Part shown: piece after piece, positions 49,661 through 61,386 of the stretch
Layout of the letters: each line of letters begins with the position of its first letter
How positions within the stretch are numbered: the first letter of the stretch is position 1
Source of the DNA: Ulva prolifera
Lineage: Eukaryota; Chlorophyta; Ulvophyceae; Ulvales; Ulvaceae
Assembly (NCBI GenBank): GCA_023078555.1
Contig: CM041201.1
Coordinates: forward strand, 129,213-193,212
Length of the DNA stretch: 64,000 bases
Reading direction: 5' to 3'
Notes under the pieces: model-generated
Seen by the model: only the letters and a program-made list of their open reading frames with translations
Told to the model about the DNA's origin: nothing
Databases searched by the model: none
Translations under genes and position numbers: made by a program

Positions 49661-52203
49661 TCACAGCGTGCGGCCGTACGTGCCAAAGAGACCGCGGGGG
49701 TGGTACGACAGGCCTTCAAGAACGCGGCGGTCCTGCGGCGGCTCCACCCAGACGTTCCGGATGGGGTCGTACTTGCCCATGCGGTGCGGCGTCGGCACGC
49801 GCGCGCGCCCCGAGCCGCACCGCCCCGCCTCCCTCAGCTTCTGCACCTCGCTGTCCTGCAGCACCGGCTCCGCCGCTTTTGTCAGGGCAGCAGCTTTGGT
49901 CTCCCTAGCCATAGCCAATAGAACGTGACCACTCCGAACCACCGAGACACAAGTCACAGCTTGACGGAGTCAACCACCTGGGAGCCCCCGTCAGGCGACC
50001 GTTTGCATCCCACAGGGCTTCCTTGTATGCTAAGCGAGGTGCACTCGGCACACAGCGGTGAGCCCTGCATGTGCATGGCACACGCACAGCGCACAGCCAT
50101 GCGCCCCCACGCAGTGCATTCAAGTGGAGAAACGCTCACGCATGATTCACAGGGCAACCAGAACAGCCAAGACACTTCAGAACTCCGAAGCAGCCTCGGT
50201 AAGCCCTCGCTCCGCCGGCTCCGGCGCTTGCGAGATGTGCAAGTGTACCAGACGCCCCCGCTCTCTGACGCTGCGCACTCCGCTGCCATCGGCAGCCCAG
50301 ACATCGAACAGCGGGCCTCAGTGTACTGCTTGGGGCCAGACTCAGTGGCACAGCAGGGCCGGGTGTAGCATGCCAGGCTGCATGTGTCGAGGAGTGCGCG
50401 CCGCAGCCGCCCCTCCTATGCATGGGACAAGAAGAGCGGGCTGCATGCCCACCAGAGCGCGGGACACGGGAGAGCTGTGAGACGGCGCCACACCTGGAAG
50501 GCGGGGGCGTTTGGCTTCAGCGTCCACTCCCCCCGGATCGGGTCGTGCTGGCCCCAGGTCTCTCCTCGGAGGATCGTCTTGCGGCCGGTCGGGCGCACGG
50601 TGTTGGCCGTGTCCATGTTGGTCCCGTTCGTCGGCGCCGCGGTGAACTGGTGTCTGCAAAATGCAGGGAACGCAATGGGGCCCGTGTCTCACGAAGGCCG
50701 CAGGTGCCAACCAGATGCTTGCCGGCCACAGGCAGGTATCGGGCGACAATTTTGTGACAATTTTCGCAGCAACAGCTGTCAGGACAGGGCAGCAACGGTC
50801 GGCACCAACCGCAACTGGCCCAGCCATCGCCACCAGGCCTGCCATGCCATCCACAGCACAGAACCCTGAGAAGGTAGCCAACTATCAACAGCGCGACCCG
50901 ATCTGGCGCTGCAGTCCGCAAAGACGTGATCATGCCACAGCGTGTGCCGTTGAGCTGATTCGAAGAGGCCGCCGTTCACAGCAGCTATGGCCAGGTCAGG
51001 AAATGCTGCACTGTCAAACCGCCGGTCGCAGTGCCATGAGCTACGTCTCGACACCAGGCCAGCCCCTGAGCCATGGTACGTGTTGCTGCTGGGCCAGGTG
51101 CGCTGAGTGTTTGGCACATGCCAGAAACCAGGTATATCCCAAGCCCTGCCTCGTGCCACCTTGTACATGGGGTCAGCGACCGCAGCAGCTGCAAGCCGGA
51201 CTGATCATCCGCGGCCGGGGCGTGGCCGATTTGCATGGCAGAAGTGCGCGAGACAGACAGGCGTGACTGCCAGGAGGGCGGGGGCGCACCGGATGGGGTC
51301 ATATGAGCCCTGCGGCGGGTGCTGGTGCCGCACGCCGACCTCACCCCACACCCGGGCGCCCTGCCGTGTGCGGAACGCCTCCGCGGCGGAGTCGACGGGC
51401 TGCTGTAGTGGCACATGGTGGATCGGGTCGTAGGCTGTGAAGGTGCAGCCGTGGGCGGGCGCTCGCTGGTGCGTGGGTACCACGTCACCGTTCTCTCGCC
51501 ACCGCCGCTCTGTGGTCCCCGGGCGGCCGGTCGTTCTCTCCAGTTCCATCGAATGTTGCAGTGTTTCGGGCATGACGATCCACTCGTTTGTGATGGGATT
51601 GTTCACGCCGGTGGCGTTGCGAGAGGTGCCTTTTCCACGCCCGCGGTCGACGATCTTGCCATCGTCAAATTGGCAGGGGGACAGCTCAGAGGGCTGCATC
51701 GCACATTGACGTTGGTGTGGGCTGCAGGTATGCCTAGAGGAGGGATCAACACCAGACCTTGGACGCTTGCTGCGGTGCAATCCACATCGTGACAGGACGA
51801 AGCAAACAGGCCAGTGCTGTATGGTTGCAGCAATATGGGCGAAATTCTAGCGGAATGGGAGATGCGGGTTTGTCAAGTTTCCCCACACAAGTGCATCGAG
51901 GCAGCCATGGAAGTTGCATAGACACACAGACCCTAAACTACAGCTGATGCAGGCCTCAAGCAGGATGCCACAATCGAACGGATGTGATACCCTGTGGTGA
52001 TCCTGGAGAGCTCCCCGCTGAGTTTTGAATGTGTTCATGTGTCTCTCTTTCTGCTCAGCATATTTGCTGCAGTCCATGTCCTGCCGCAACATCTCGTGCC
52101 CCTTGGTTCCGGGAGCTTTACGCGGAATGTCCGTGATGTATTGCTTTCGAATCTCATGTGTGTTGGTGTAGGCGGAAAAGGCGGGTCGAGCTTCATCACA
52201 CAT
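49661..52203 (-). CDS. DPI-repeat protein, unknown function
   Basis: Four exons join in phase: 52203-51991, 51693-51290, 50653-50494 and 49855-49661 (TGA), giving 323 aa. A short motif recurs: NNPITNEWIVMP, AYDPIHHVPL, SYDPIRHQ, QHDPIRGEWTLKP and KYDPIRNVWVEPP, that is an aromatic or polar residue, then DPI (once NPI), then R/T/H and often a Trp a few residues on. The N-terminus is basic and helical (TNTHEIRKQYITDIPRKAPG). No signal peptide or membrane helix. Short aromatic-DPI repeats resemble those of structural, microtubule-associated or ciliary proteins, but I cannot name a family. The last exon could extend upstream, because the same frame stays open to about 49957. The ATG at 52203 is the first plausible start. 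Confidence 0.65.
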
Positions 52204-54241
52204 ACTGATTGCGCCTCTGCTGTCCAGGACGATTCAATTCCACGTAGATCCAATAGGACTCACAACCATACAGGATATCAGTTGGTTGCAGTCACGGCTC
52301 GACGAGTCACCACTTGCAGCGGGAGTGTGGAAGGCGATGCCACGAGTCTTTCTCTTCGCCAGCCAGGTATCTCAAACAGGGGGAGCAGCTGCACAGAATG
52401 CCCTACGCAAACAAGCATCGGTGATTCAGCATTCGTTAATGTGGAACTGTGCAGGCAAGGTGTCACCGCGCTGCTATGTGTTCACGCAACAGCGAGCTCT
52501 GCCCGTCAAACATAGACAGTGCACAACCCAATGATGCAAGCAAGCCGCAAGCTGCACATAGATCTCCTTAATTTCGTGAGGTGTGCGCTGAATTAAGGCC
52601 CCATCATGGTTGGCAGTGCCGAACCACGGGAGCCGTGCAGTCCGGAGCCACAACCAAGGCTGCGTGGATGCCAAGATGCAAGGTAATCATGCAATCAAGC
52701 GCCAAAGGGGAGAGAAGTACCATACACCGAAGCCCGTGGCGTCAAAATCTGACTGCCAGCTGTGGAAATTGGGAGGGCAGCTGTAGGAAACAGTGTCTAA
52801 GGAGGTAGTTGGGCAGGACAGCTGTCAATATTGTGTCGGCCCTGTTCTGTGGTGCATCTAGCACTGTAGCTCGATGTCGGGATTTTCAAAGTGCAATAGC
52901 TCGGCGGTGCAATGCCACAAGATGCTGAGGTACCCATGCATTCGCTCGCGATGAGAATGAGCTCTGTCACGTGTGCTCGACTTTGCAGTTGTTCGCGCTC
53001 AAATTCAAGGTAGATCTCCACGTTTTCGCGTGTACCGGCCGGCCCTAGAGTCGTTTGCTTGCACTGCCCGCAATGACTTTGCGTCGTGATCTGCCGTCGC
53101 CGCTGCGGCCTGATGTGCTGTCAAATGGCAGTGAGTTTCCCCACCATCGAGACACTGTCAAAGCACGGCAATACTTTGTACGGCCAGGTCTTCCAGCCAG
53201 TTTCGCATCAACATAGATCCAACATAGTATGCGCTTGCCACCGAGGTTGATTCGGGATGGGACCCTGCCAGGGCGATGCAGGTCTCATTCTGGGCATCCA
53301 CCACTTTTCTGAACTATTGAGTAGACTTCTTGGCTGTCACAGGGTAGCAATCACCGGTACCGCTGCAAGCGTGCTTCTACATCTACATGACCAAAGCTCA
53401 ACCGGCGAATTTGTGTGCTTGCCACTGCTGAAGGCCATTTGGGTGTCCTGCGTATGCCATCCGCGTACAACCCTCCACATGCTGCAGGCTTTCATGCAAG
53501 GGCGGCATCTGGTCACAGGGCGACTAGAAATCGTCAGCTTTGGTCACCCACCGCCCCCTTGGCTATGCCATGATCCACCCAGCAGCGATCCGCATCTTCG
53601 CATTCGCTCAACTCAGGCTGGAGAGTTGATGCAGCCAGTAGTCAACGAGCTGCTGAGGGCTACGGGTCATCACACTGCGCTGCACAGCAGCAGCTGCATG
53701 CTCATGCCGGGGTGTTTCAGGTGCACGAAGCCAGGCAGCGAGGCAGGTAGCGTCGCAGGAGGCACACATGCTACTGCAGGTGCTGACGTGGCCGGCGTAG
53801 GTGCTGACGCTGCATGGGTGCGTTGGTGTGTGCGGCGTGTGGCTTGTTGCGTGGTGTGCGGTTCCCCTGGTTGTTGCTCGCGGTGCCACCTGCCTTGCTT
53901 GCTTTGTCCTTGCAACACATGCTACTGCGCAGCCCCGAAGCTCAGGATGGTGCTCCTACACACGCACAGATCAAGCCGCCTCGCCACCTTTATCCTTATA
54001 CCACAGGTCAAGCCCACCGATGGAGTCCACCGGCTATCGCACGCATGGCCTGCCATGCACTCCTCCTGCACGATGTCGACACCTGCCATCAGATGACAGA
54101 GGTCAGTCGCATGCCTGACCCATTCCCCCCGAGGCAGACGTGCGGGCCTGTCCTACCAAGGAGACTGGAGCTCCTGCCTGCCGCCCGACATACACTTGGC
54201 ACACGGGTGAGATGTGCGTGGGTGTCTTGGTGTTTGCTTCG

Positions 54242-54366
54242 TCTGCTTGCTACTTTCGCGGTGCTGCCCGCCTTGCTGCCTTTGTCCTTGTAACACTAGG
54301 CACACGGAGTGAGGTGACAAGGGTAAAGGTGGCGAGGTGGGCAGCACCGCGAAAGAAGCAAGCAGA
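54242..54366. repeat. Foldback (long inverted repeat) with dispersed relatives
   Basis: The left core 54242-54269 (TCTGCTTGCTACTTTCGCGG and on) and the right core 54339-54366 are inverted complements with one mismatch in 28 bp. Similarity continues, more diverged, inwards to about 54298/54305 and a little outwards. The TCGCGGTGC...TTTGTCCTTG.AACAC part also occurs as a direct copy near 53877-53918, a GCCACCTTTATCCTTAT piece near 53984, and an inverted piece near 54620-54645. Confidence 0.65.
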
Positions 54367-54695
54367 TCAAGTACACCCCCACGCCAAACAGGCACAAAAC
54401 CCACCACGCTCCCAGGAAACGACGTAGATCCGCAGACCACCACACACCCACACACGCACTTTTTTTGTTTTAATACACACATCGCCCCAAACTGTGTGCC
54501 ACACACTCTTTGCTCAACCCACTCCGACTTCCCACTTTGACTCTTGACCGCCGCCCGCAAGCTCGCAGCCACGGACGTCCCCAACTGCAGCGAGCGACCG
54601 TCCGCAACCCCGCCCTGGCAGTGTTGCAAGGATACAGGTGGCGCGGTCTCCAGCACCGTGCGAGCTGCACATTGCGGCATTCACGCCTGCGGAAG

Positions 54696-54758
54696 CTTCA
54701 CTGCGGAAGGGCTGAGCTTCACTGCGGAAGGGCTGAGCTTCTCTGCGGAAGGGCTGCA
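54696..54758 (+). repeat. 21-bp tandem repeat, three units
   Basis: Units at 54696-54716, 54717-54737 and 54738-54758; the first two are identical and the third differs at a few bases. The length is a multiple of three; one plus frame would encode FTAEGLS per unit, but no gene model supports translation. Confidence 0.85.
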
Positions 54759-56290
54759 CATGCACGACCGCCCCAAGCCACCCCTTAAGAATTCTCGGTT
54801 GTGGCCAGGAGCCCTCACGGCCCAACTTGGAGCGGCACGTACCAATGTAGGATCCGCACAGGCTACATAGCACCCCGCAGCGCCATGACAGCACAACTGC
54901 CCCAGAATTCAGGAGAAAGCTGTGACACCACAGCCACTTCGGCGCAGCCCAACAGCAGAACAGCCAATTGGCTTGAGGCTGCTCCTGCCGGCTCTGGATC
55001 TAACAAAGTCACCATGGCAACTGTGACCCGGGCCGCGGCCGATCGGAAGCAGTAGAAGGAGGCTACCCAGATGGGCATGAATGTAGTTACAAAGGACAGA
55101 GGCCGGGCAGGAATGTATGCATGATAATAAGTTATGGGTGTACACATGTGGCACCGCATGTGGCGCGCACCGCCAGCACACCGAGCATGCCTGCGACCTG
55201 GACGTCGTACGAGGTCAAGCATCGATGCGCGGTGAGATCACCGGAAGGTCCGCGAGCTGAGGTTGCGCGCCGGTACACGCGACGGTTTGGCGCTCACGAG
55301 GCATGTCCGCCGGCTGCGGAAGCTCACAGCACGCTGTGCCGGCGGCCGTGTGAGGTCGGTGAGACCTATTCCGTGGTTCTACTGGGTGTGCGTGGCTTGT
55401 AAGACGTTGATTACTACGCGCACGCCGTCTCAGTCAAATGTGTGGAGATCTAGATGGAGTTGTACCCGGTTCTAAGGCGGTGCTTGACATGTGTGCCTCC
55501 GCTGAAGCGCCGACGTAGACTTAAGCGTCGGCTCGACAATTCGCATGTTTAAACCGTTGTTTACGCACGTACACCTCAGCCGAGATCGATCCTTGCAGAC
55601 GACGTGTGCAAGCCTGGATGCATGTGAATTTGCCCTTCATATCATTCACATCATACACATTCAAGCCTCTGTTTTTCCTCGGAATGTTTAGTCGCATTGG
55701 TTTATGTGGATGAGAGAGGCTGGGTGGCGGTGGCACACTTCGTCGGTTGAACTGAAATGATGACAGCTGCACAGCAACCCGCTCTCTGATCAGTCTTGAA
55801 GAAGAACTCGATCGACCCATGCTCAGCTTGATTTCGCATATCTGAGCTTGTGTTTGCAGCTGTGCGATAACATTCTGGATGCTACCTCAACATCGACCGT
55901 CCATCTTGTGGCGACCACGAGGACAGCCATCTCAATGCAACGTAGAGAGTGCTGAACCTGAATATCAGCGATATCAAGTGCGTCTGTCTGCTGTTGTGCC
56001 CCTGGAAGAGACAGCCGCATCCATCGCTAGTTCATTGTTATCTCATCCGTTCTGGTACACAGGACTGGCAGCCTGCGACCATTGGGCCGAGTTGACATTT
56101 GCATAGGCTTGGTAGGGCAGAATACGTGCTTGTATGTTGCTAAATTGGTAAGCGGGTCGGCATCTGGGTAGCCAGGAAGTGGCTGGATTCCGGACGATTG
56201 TGCTTATGCTTGGATGCTGCCCGTATGCACCTAGCCGAGTACATGATGGCACCTTTTGCTAATGTGTGACACAGGTTAGCGATGATGTAG

Positions 56291-59200
56291 GCGCGCCTGG
56301 CCGCATTGCAAGAGCGTGCTGCTGCACACGAGTCACGCCTGCTCAGCAACATTTACCCCCCAGTCAAGCAGAATCAAACACAGACGTGTCCAACCCGTGA
56401 AGAGGAAGTTCACCAGGGCTCCATACATCACAGGGAGTCAACAGAGCAGCGTTGCGGACAGCACAATATGGAGCACCCATGGTGCTTAAAGGCACAGGAC
56501 AATGATGCTACGATGCGAGTGCGTTGCCCAATTGTACAAGGCACTGTAAAGGTGTTATGATGGCTGTACACCTTGTAGGCTTGGCCCCAATTCACCAAGC
56601 TGGTACGGTGCAGGATGCGATTAGACGCAGAGAGTCCCAAGCAACCATGCGGCAGAACATGGAGACAGCAGACAGAAAGAAGAAGATGATTGAACAGGAG
56701 CGAGCTCGGGAAAGGGCCATCGACGGCTCTACATTGGCTTCTGAAAAGCAATGGTGGAATTATGGCGCAGCCTCTGAAAAGGTTTACGTCCTCCCCAGTG
56801 TCAAAATTCAAGTGGCAGCATGCTCAGATGCCCGTAGTGACAAGCTGTGACTAATGAATTCTTGCACACTGTAGTGGATTCCTCCAGAGCATCGTGTGCG
56901 AGGACGTGGTGCAAGGACAGCGCATGCAGAAACTGTGCACAGCAGCAGTGGAGACATTCTGCATTGGCATGAAGACACACCTCGGTCGTCAAGTCAGGTA
57001 TGGTCACACATACCCCTCTGCTCCATCTGGTTCAGCCAAATCTGATGTGGTCATGGTTTGGCCTCTTGTGTCTGTGTTGATGACATCAATCGGTTCAAGG
57101 GAACACAGACCAGGCAGTGATCAAAGCCGCCCGCCTGTACGTGGAAGGTCATACTCACTTTTGTATGAACAGTCCGCCTTCAGGTACATGGGTTACTCTG
57201 CAATAATGCCGCGACGTCTCTGATCAGTCATTATCAGTTATCCCGGTCATTGGTTCTGCTACATTTGTGCTCTGCACTGTAGCCACACTTGCTCCTCATG
57301 AGCAATGGCGTCTAGGCATTGCGCTTCACATCATGACGTCTGAGTTTGCTGTGTTTGGCACCGTTAGCTTTGCAGGATCCCTGTTGGTATGTGCGCGTGC
57401 ACAAGGCAAGGCTACTTCCAAGAGGACCGTGGCGCGCCGATCAGTCAGCGCAAGCGAGCAGCCGCTCCCGTGTCCAACCGTTTCTTACCCACACATGCAG
57501 GCCTCTGTTGCGTCATGCTCACATACAGCCCCCTACGCCACGTCAGAAAACGCCCCGTCGCTGCGTCGGAACGGGTACCGCCTGCAGGCTCCGTACTACA
57601 CACAGCAGCAACCCATCCCGGACCACACCAGCCACTCCCTGCGAACCCCCAGTGAAAGCTGCCGCCCGGGCTCATCTCGGCCCCCCTTCAGCCTCCACAA
57701 CGAGCCGGCGGCGGCTGGGGGCGCCCCTGCCCGACCGCACCGCCATGACGCCCGGCCGCTGGCGGCCCGCTCCACCGCTGCGCCGTACGATCGGGACGAC
57801 CAGCCTGCGCCGCCGCAGCGCCGCGCGGTGTTCCGCACCGGCTACCACACGCACTCCCAGTGCCCGTATGACCGGGAGGACCTCGCGGTCCTGCCGCGCC
57901 CTCAGCAGCACACCTCGACGTACCCATACGCGACGTGCGCCCACTCCTGCTGACAGAGGCTGCAGATGACTTGAGCAGCGACGTGTCTGGCTAGCCGCAT
58001 TGCGCCTGCAGTGTGCATAGAAATGTAGATGTGCTTGCTCGCCAGATGCTACAAGCCTACTAACGTTTCTGAAGACATGCGCCCGCACTACCGGCATGTA
58101 GTCCCGGTTGTCCGGAGCTGTCAAGATAAGTTGTATGTGTAGCTCCAAACTCATTTCACTGTTACTGTACAGTGTCTCATGGGGAGGTTTGTGCTGCAGG
58201 TCAGAGCAGACGCCACTGGGAGGAGCTTGGGCTGCACAGCGACAGCGTGATGGCGGGTCTATGAGCAAGTATGGTGGTTCCGGACACGGTGCGTTACATC
58301 CTCACTATACTGTTGACTGCGTGCTCTTCTTTTCTTGCATGTCCAGGTACGACCGGGGTTGTGAGAAGAGGAGTGAGCTGGCGGACCTGGGGCTGGTGTC
58401 TGTATCTGACCACCGATGTCGGCGCTGTGCAGAGCTGCCACAAGTCCGCCATTGCATGATGCGTGGCTTGCCGGCGGTCCAGGTAGCCACGTTTGAACCA
58501 CCCGCATGGAAAATTTGCATTGAAAGCTGTGGGCACGAAACAGTGCAGGGAGGCATGCTGTATGCAGGGGTGGAGAACGAGGGGGCGGTCAACAACCGCA
58601 GCCCGGTAGGCACCCACGCCGCCGGGAAGCCGTCTCCTCCGAAGCACCCGAAGGAGTCTCTGCAGCGTGGCGGCGGCCGCCTCAGCCCTGCAGCTGCCAA
58701 GCACGCAAACGATGCAACGACAGAGGAGGTTCCAATGACGTATCCGTTCGTTGCGACCGCGGCCGGCACGGTGCCGGTGCAGCCCCGGCGAGTGGAGCCG
58801 CACACTCCAGAGGCCCCCCGGAGGATGAGTCGGGGAACTCCGGAGTCGATGTCGCGGTGGCAAGCGATGCAGCGCAGCGAGGGTGTGGACGCCGCGCTGC
58901 ATGCATACGCTGAAGATGCGCCAGCTGTGGCTGCCGATTCGTGTCCGGTGGATGGTGCAGAGGCTGGTGTGAGCAGCGGGACGCGACCGCTGGTGGAGAC
59001 TCTCGTTGCGAAGCATGCACGAGGAAAACTCGTGCATGGGGGTGAGCAGCACCAGTCCCGCATGAGCAGCAGTGCTGGAGAGCGCCCTGCGGGCAGTTCG
59101 GTGCATGATGCGCCATACTCTGTTGATGGGTTGACGAGGCCTCCATACGCTGTTCTGGGTGATAGAGGGACCCGGCGTGATGCGGCTTTTGGACACAGTG

Positions 59201-59499
59201 TGCCTGGGTACGTGGCTTCCGGGCGACCCGGTGTGGGCATGTCTCAAGGGCATAGGATGGTGCAGCCAGAGTGGATGCACATGGACAGGCCAGCTGGAAA
59301 GCCCACTGGGAGGGAGGTGGAAGGTGCTCATTCGCATGCTTCACACGGAAGTAGGGGCTATGATTCGCTGCATAACCGGGATCAGGTTGCAAAGATTCTG
59401 CAGCATAATGAGGCAAGCCTGCGCACGTCACCAGGTGGTGAGATGTTTGGTATGATAGACCAGCTGTCCAGGAAGTATGGTGATCATGCACTGGAGTAG
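56291..59499 (+). CDS. Unrecognised multi-exon gene, coiled-coil N-half, disordered C-half
   Basis: Nine exons join in phase: 56291-56518, 56614-56781, 56888-56992, 57114-57147, 57283-57386, 57501-57934, 58200-58268, 58347-58395 and 58549-59499 (TAG); 713 codons. The first follows a TGTAG acceptor, so a 5' exon is missing. The N-half is charged and helical (RQNMETADRKKKMIEQERAR, QRMQKLCTAAVETFCIGM), then a hydrophobic helix-rich piece (WRLGIALHIMTSEFAVFGTV). The C-half is low complexity, rich in P, H, R, S and G, with two PYDR[ED]D motifs, and ends with a short ordered segment (SLHNRDQVAKILQHNEASLR). A TGTAA 82 nt after the stop supports the 3' end. No family recognised. The exact start of the last exon (58549 or 58483) is uncertain. 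Confidence 0.6.
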
Positions 59500-61386
59500 G
59501 TGTTTTTCCCCCTCTTGTCTGGCAACGCTCCCGGACACTTTTCCTGACGCTCGCCTGAGGCCAGTGTTCCGTTTTAGACTTGTAACCGCCGCAGTGACAA
59601 AATTTCGTATTCTGGGTCAGGCTCGGCTGAGAAGCAAATGGGGAAACACGCGCGATGATGCCGATGAGGTCGGGTGCACGCAAGTCCGAGCGAGCTGTTC
59701 AAATCTGAAATCCCAAATGTCGAAAATCAGCAGCACGCTGCAGCAACCAAAATACAAGACACGCATATGATCACACAGGTCGATTGCATATGTTCAAGGA
59801 GGTCGTCCCGAAAGTGATTATCCGCTCCTGAGACGAGTGCGCTCCAGAAGGTGGAAACTGCGATGTATTCGAACCTGAATGCGCATGCATGGCATGTTGT
59901 GACGGGCTCGCTTTATTTGGTCGCGACTCCATGGCGTTTCTCACTTCGTGGCCAAAACGCGTCAGATGAGCATGGTGCCGACTCCGACAGTGCCTGCGCA
60001 TTGTCGCGAGGTGAACGGAAACACAGTTGATTGACACGTTTTTCGAGGTCCTCATTCGCTGCTAGTGTTCTCCCTGTTCTGTGTTGTTGGAATTCGTTTT
60101 CATCCCCGAGGAATGCACACGCCACAGTGCACTGATCTCTGCGAAAACATATCTCACCACAGCGTATGATAATCGTTTCTTTTGGCTTTTCCGGGGCCGT
60201 CAGGCAGTGCGTCTTCGCACGCTGAAAGCCCCATTGTCGCAGTGTAGGGAAGGACGAGACCGTCCTTCATTCTGATAGTATCACCTGTGTGCCGCAGCAT
60301 TCGATACAATCTTGAGGAGCTCTACGGTCCTCAATTCTCCTGGATCCGCTTCCAGGTATGATCATTTGGTTCTGAGTAGCGCTCGGTATGACGAGGCTCG
60401 TGCTCGAAGCTGCGTCGATCCAGCAGGCGACTTGCCCGCTATGTTCACGCTTGCATGCGAACTTATTCAGTTTTGAGCTTGAAACTGATGTGTTCTTCCT
60501 GCATCGCTTCTCGTGATAAGATTTTTGGCTTTGACTGTCCCGGGGTTGCCTGGACGCTGACCCATGGGCAGTCGCTGGGCGTACAAACGCAGCTTTATCG
60601 ATGTGTGATCATGTCACTGTAGTCCTGTCCTGTCTCCATATTTTAAAGGCTGTTGCAAGCACAGCGGTGCTGACAAGCCATTCAACTCTGTTCGTCGGGA
60701 GGCGACATCATTCTGCATTGCCAAGCAATGGGGATATGTAAGTGCCCACCTGAGGTGAAATTTTTTTTCTCAACATGAAGCATCTCATTTGCTTCCCCAT
60801 GAAGTGCTGTCTACACGTAAGACTGTCGACAAACACATTCGAACTGCGAAGGCACAGAAAGTGCTACACGGTGAAAGCACAGACATGGCGCCCGATGAAT
60901 AATCATGATACTCATATGTGGCCTTGCTCTTGAGGTGATTCTGCTGTAGTGAGTGCATAGCGCCAGTCCGTTCTTGGGCCCAGGATCGACTCGCTGTTTT
61001 TCCTGCGAGCTTGATGTACAGAGATGCTGAGTACGTCGATAAGTATTGATATTGTGCCCACTGTTGGTTCAATTGCGAGTCCTTCCGAACTTATGCACAT
61101 GCGTCCCAAGCGCGCAAGCATCGCGTGTTTCACACGCAACGTCGCAAGGCAATCATCCTGAACAATGCGCTTCAGCCAATGTGCAGATCGTTGATGATTG
61201 CAATATATTTTCACTCATGAAGTTTTCCTGTGATGTCTGCCTTGGTACATCAAGAATGAGCGGGCGTGCCAATCACCTATGCTGGCCTTCACACGCACCT
61301 GGCATCTGCGCACTCTGCTTCGAAACGACGCCGGCCATACTTCGACCATCATAACGCTGAAATGTAATGTTCGTGTAGATTTAGGT
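59500..61386. other. Intergenic, no supportable gene
   Basis: About 1.9 kb, more AT-rich than the flanking genes. Short open frames on both strands without motifs or consistent exon joins. Contains the 3' UTR of the left gene and presumably the promoter of the right one. Confidence 0.45.
59581..59585 (+). terminator. TGTAA poly(A) signal for the 56.3-59.5 kb gene
   Basis: TGTAA 82 nt after the TAG stop at 59497-59499. Confidence 0.5.

Larger units (their letters stand above)
52204..56290. other. Long non-assigned, repeat-bearing region
   Basis: About 4.1 kb between divergent genes. The longest open frame (53257-54096, 279 codons, plus) is Cys/His-rich, crosses repeat copies and shows no motif, so I do not call it. 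The region contains a foldback repeat (54210-54388), related dispersed copies near 53.88, 53.98 and 54.62 kb, and a 21-bp tandem repeat at 54696-54758. First exons of the gene starting at 56291 may lie at the right end. Confidence 0.5.

Noticed and set aside
53257..54096. 279-codon plus-strand open frame
   Set aside because: Cys/His/Ser-rich without motifs, crosses repeat copies, and no flanking exons join in phase.
55160..55470. Basic and Cys-rich reading frames suggesting a transposase remnant
   Set aside because: No catalytic motif, terminal repeats or second copy in the window.
57672..58268. 198-codon minus-strand open frame
   Set aside because: Antisense shadow of the GC-rich disordered exon 57501-57934 on the plus strand, which has the consistent splice chain.
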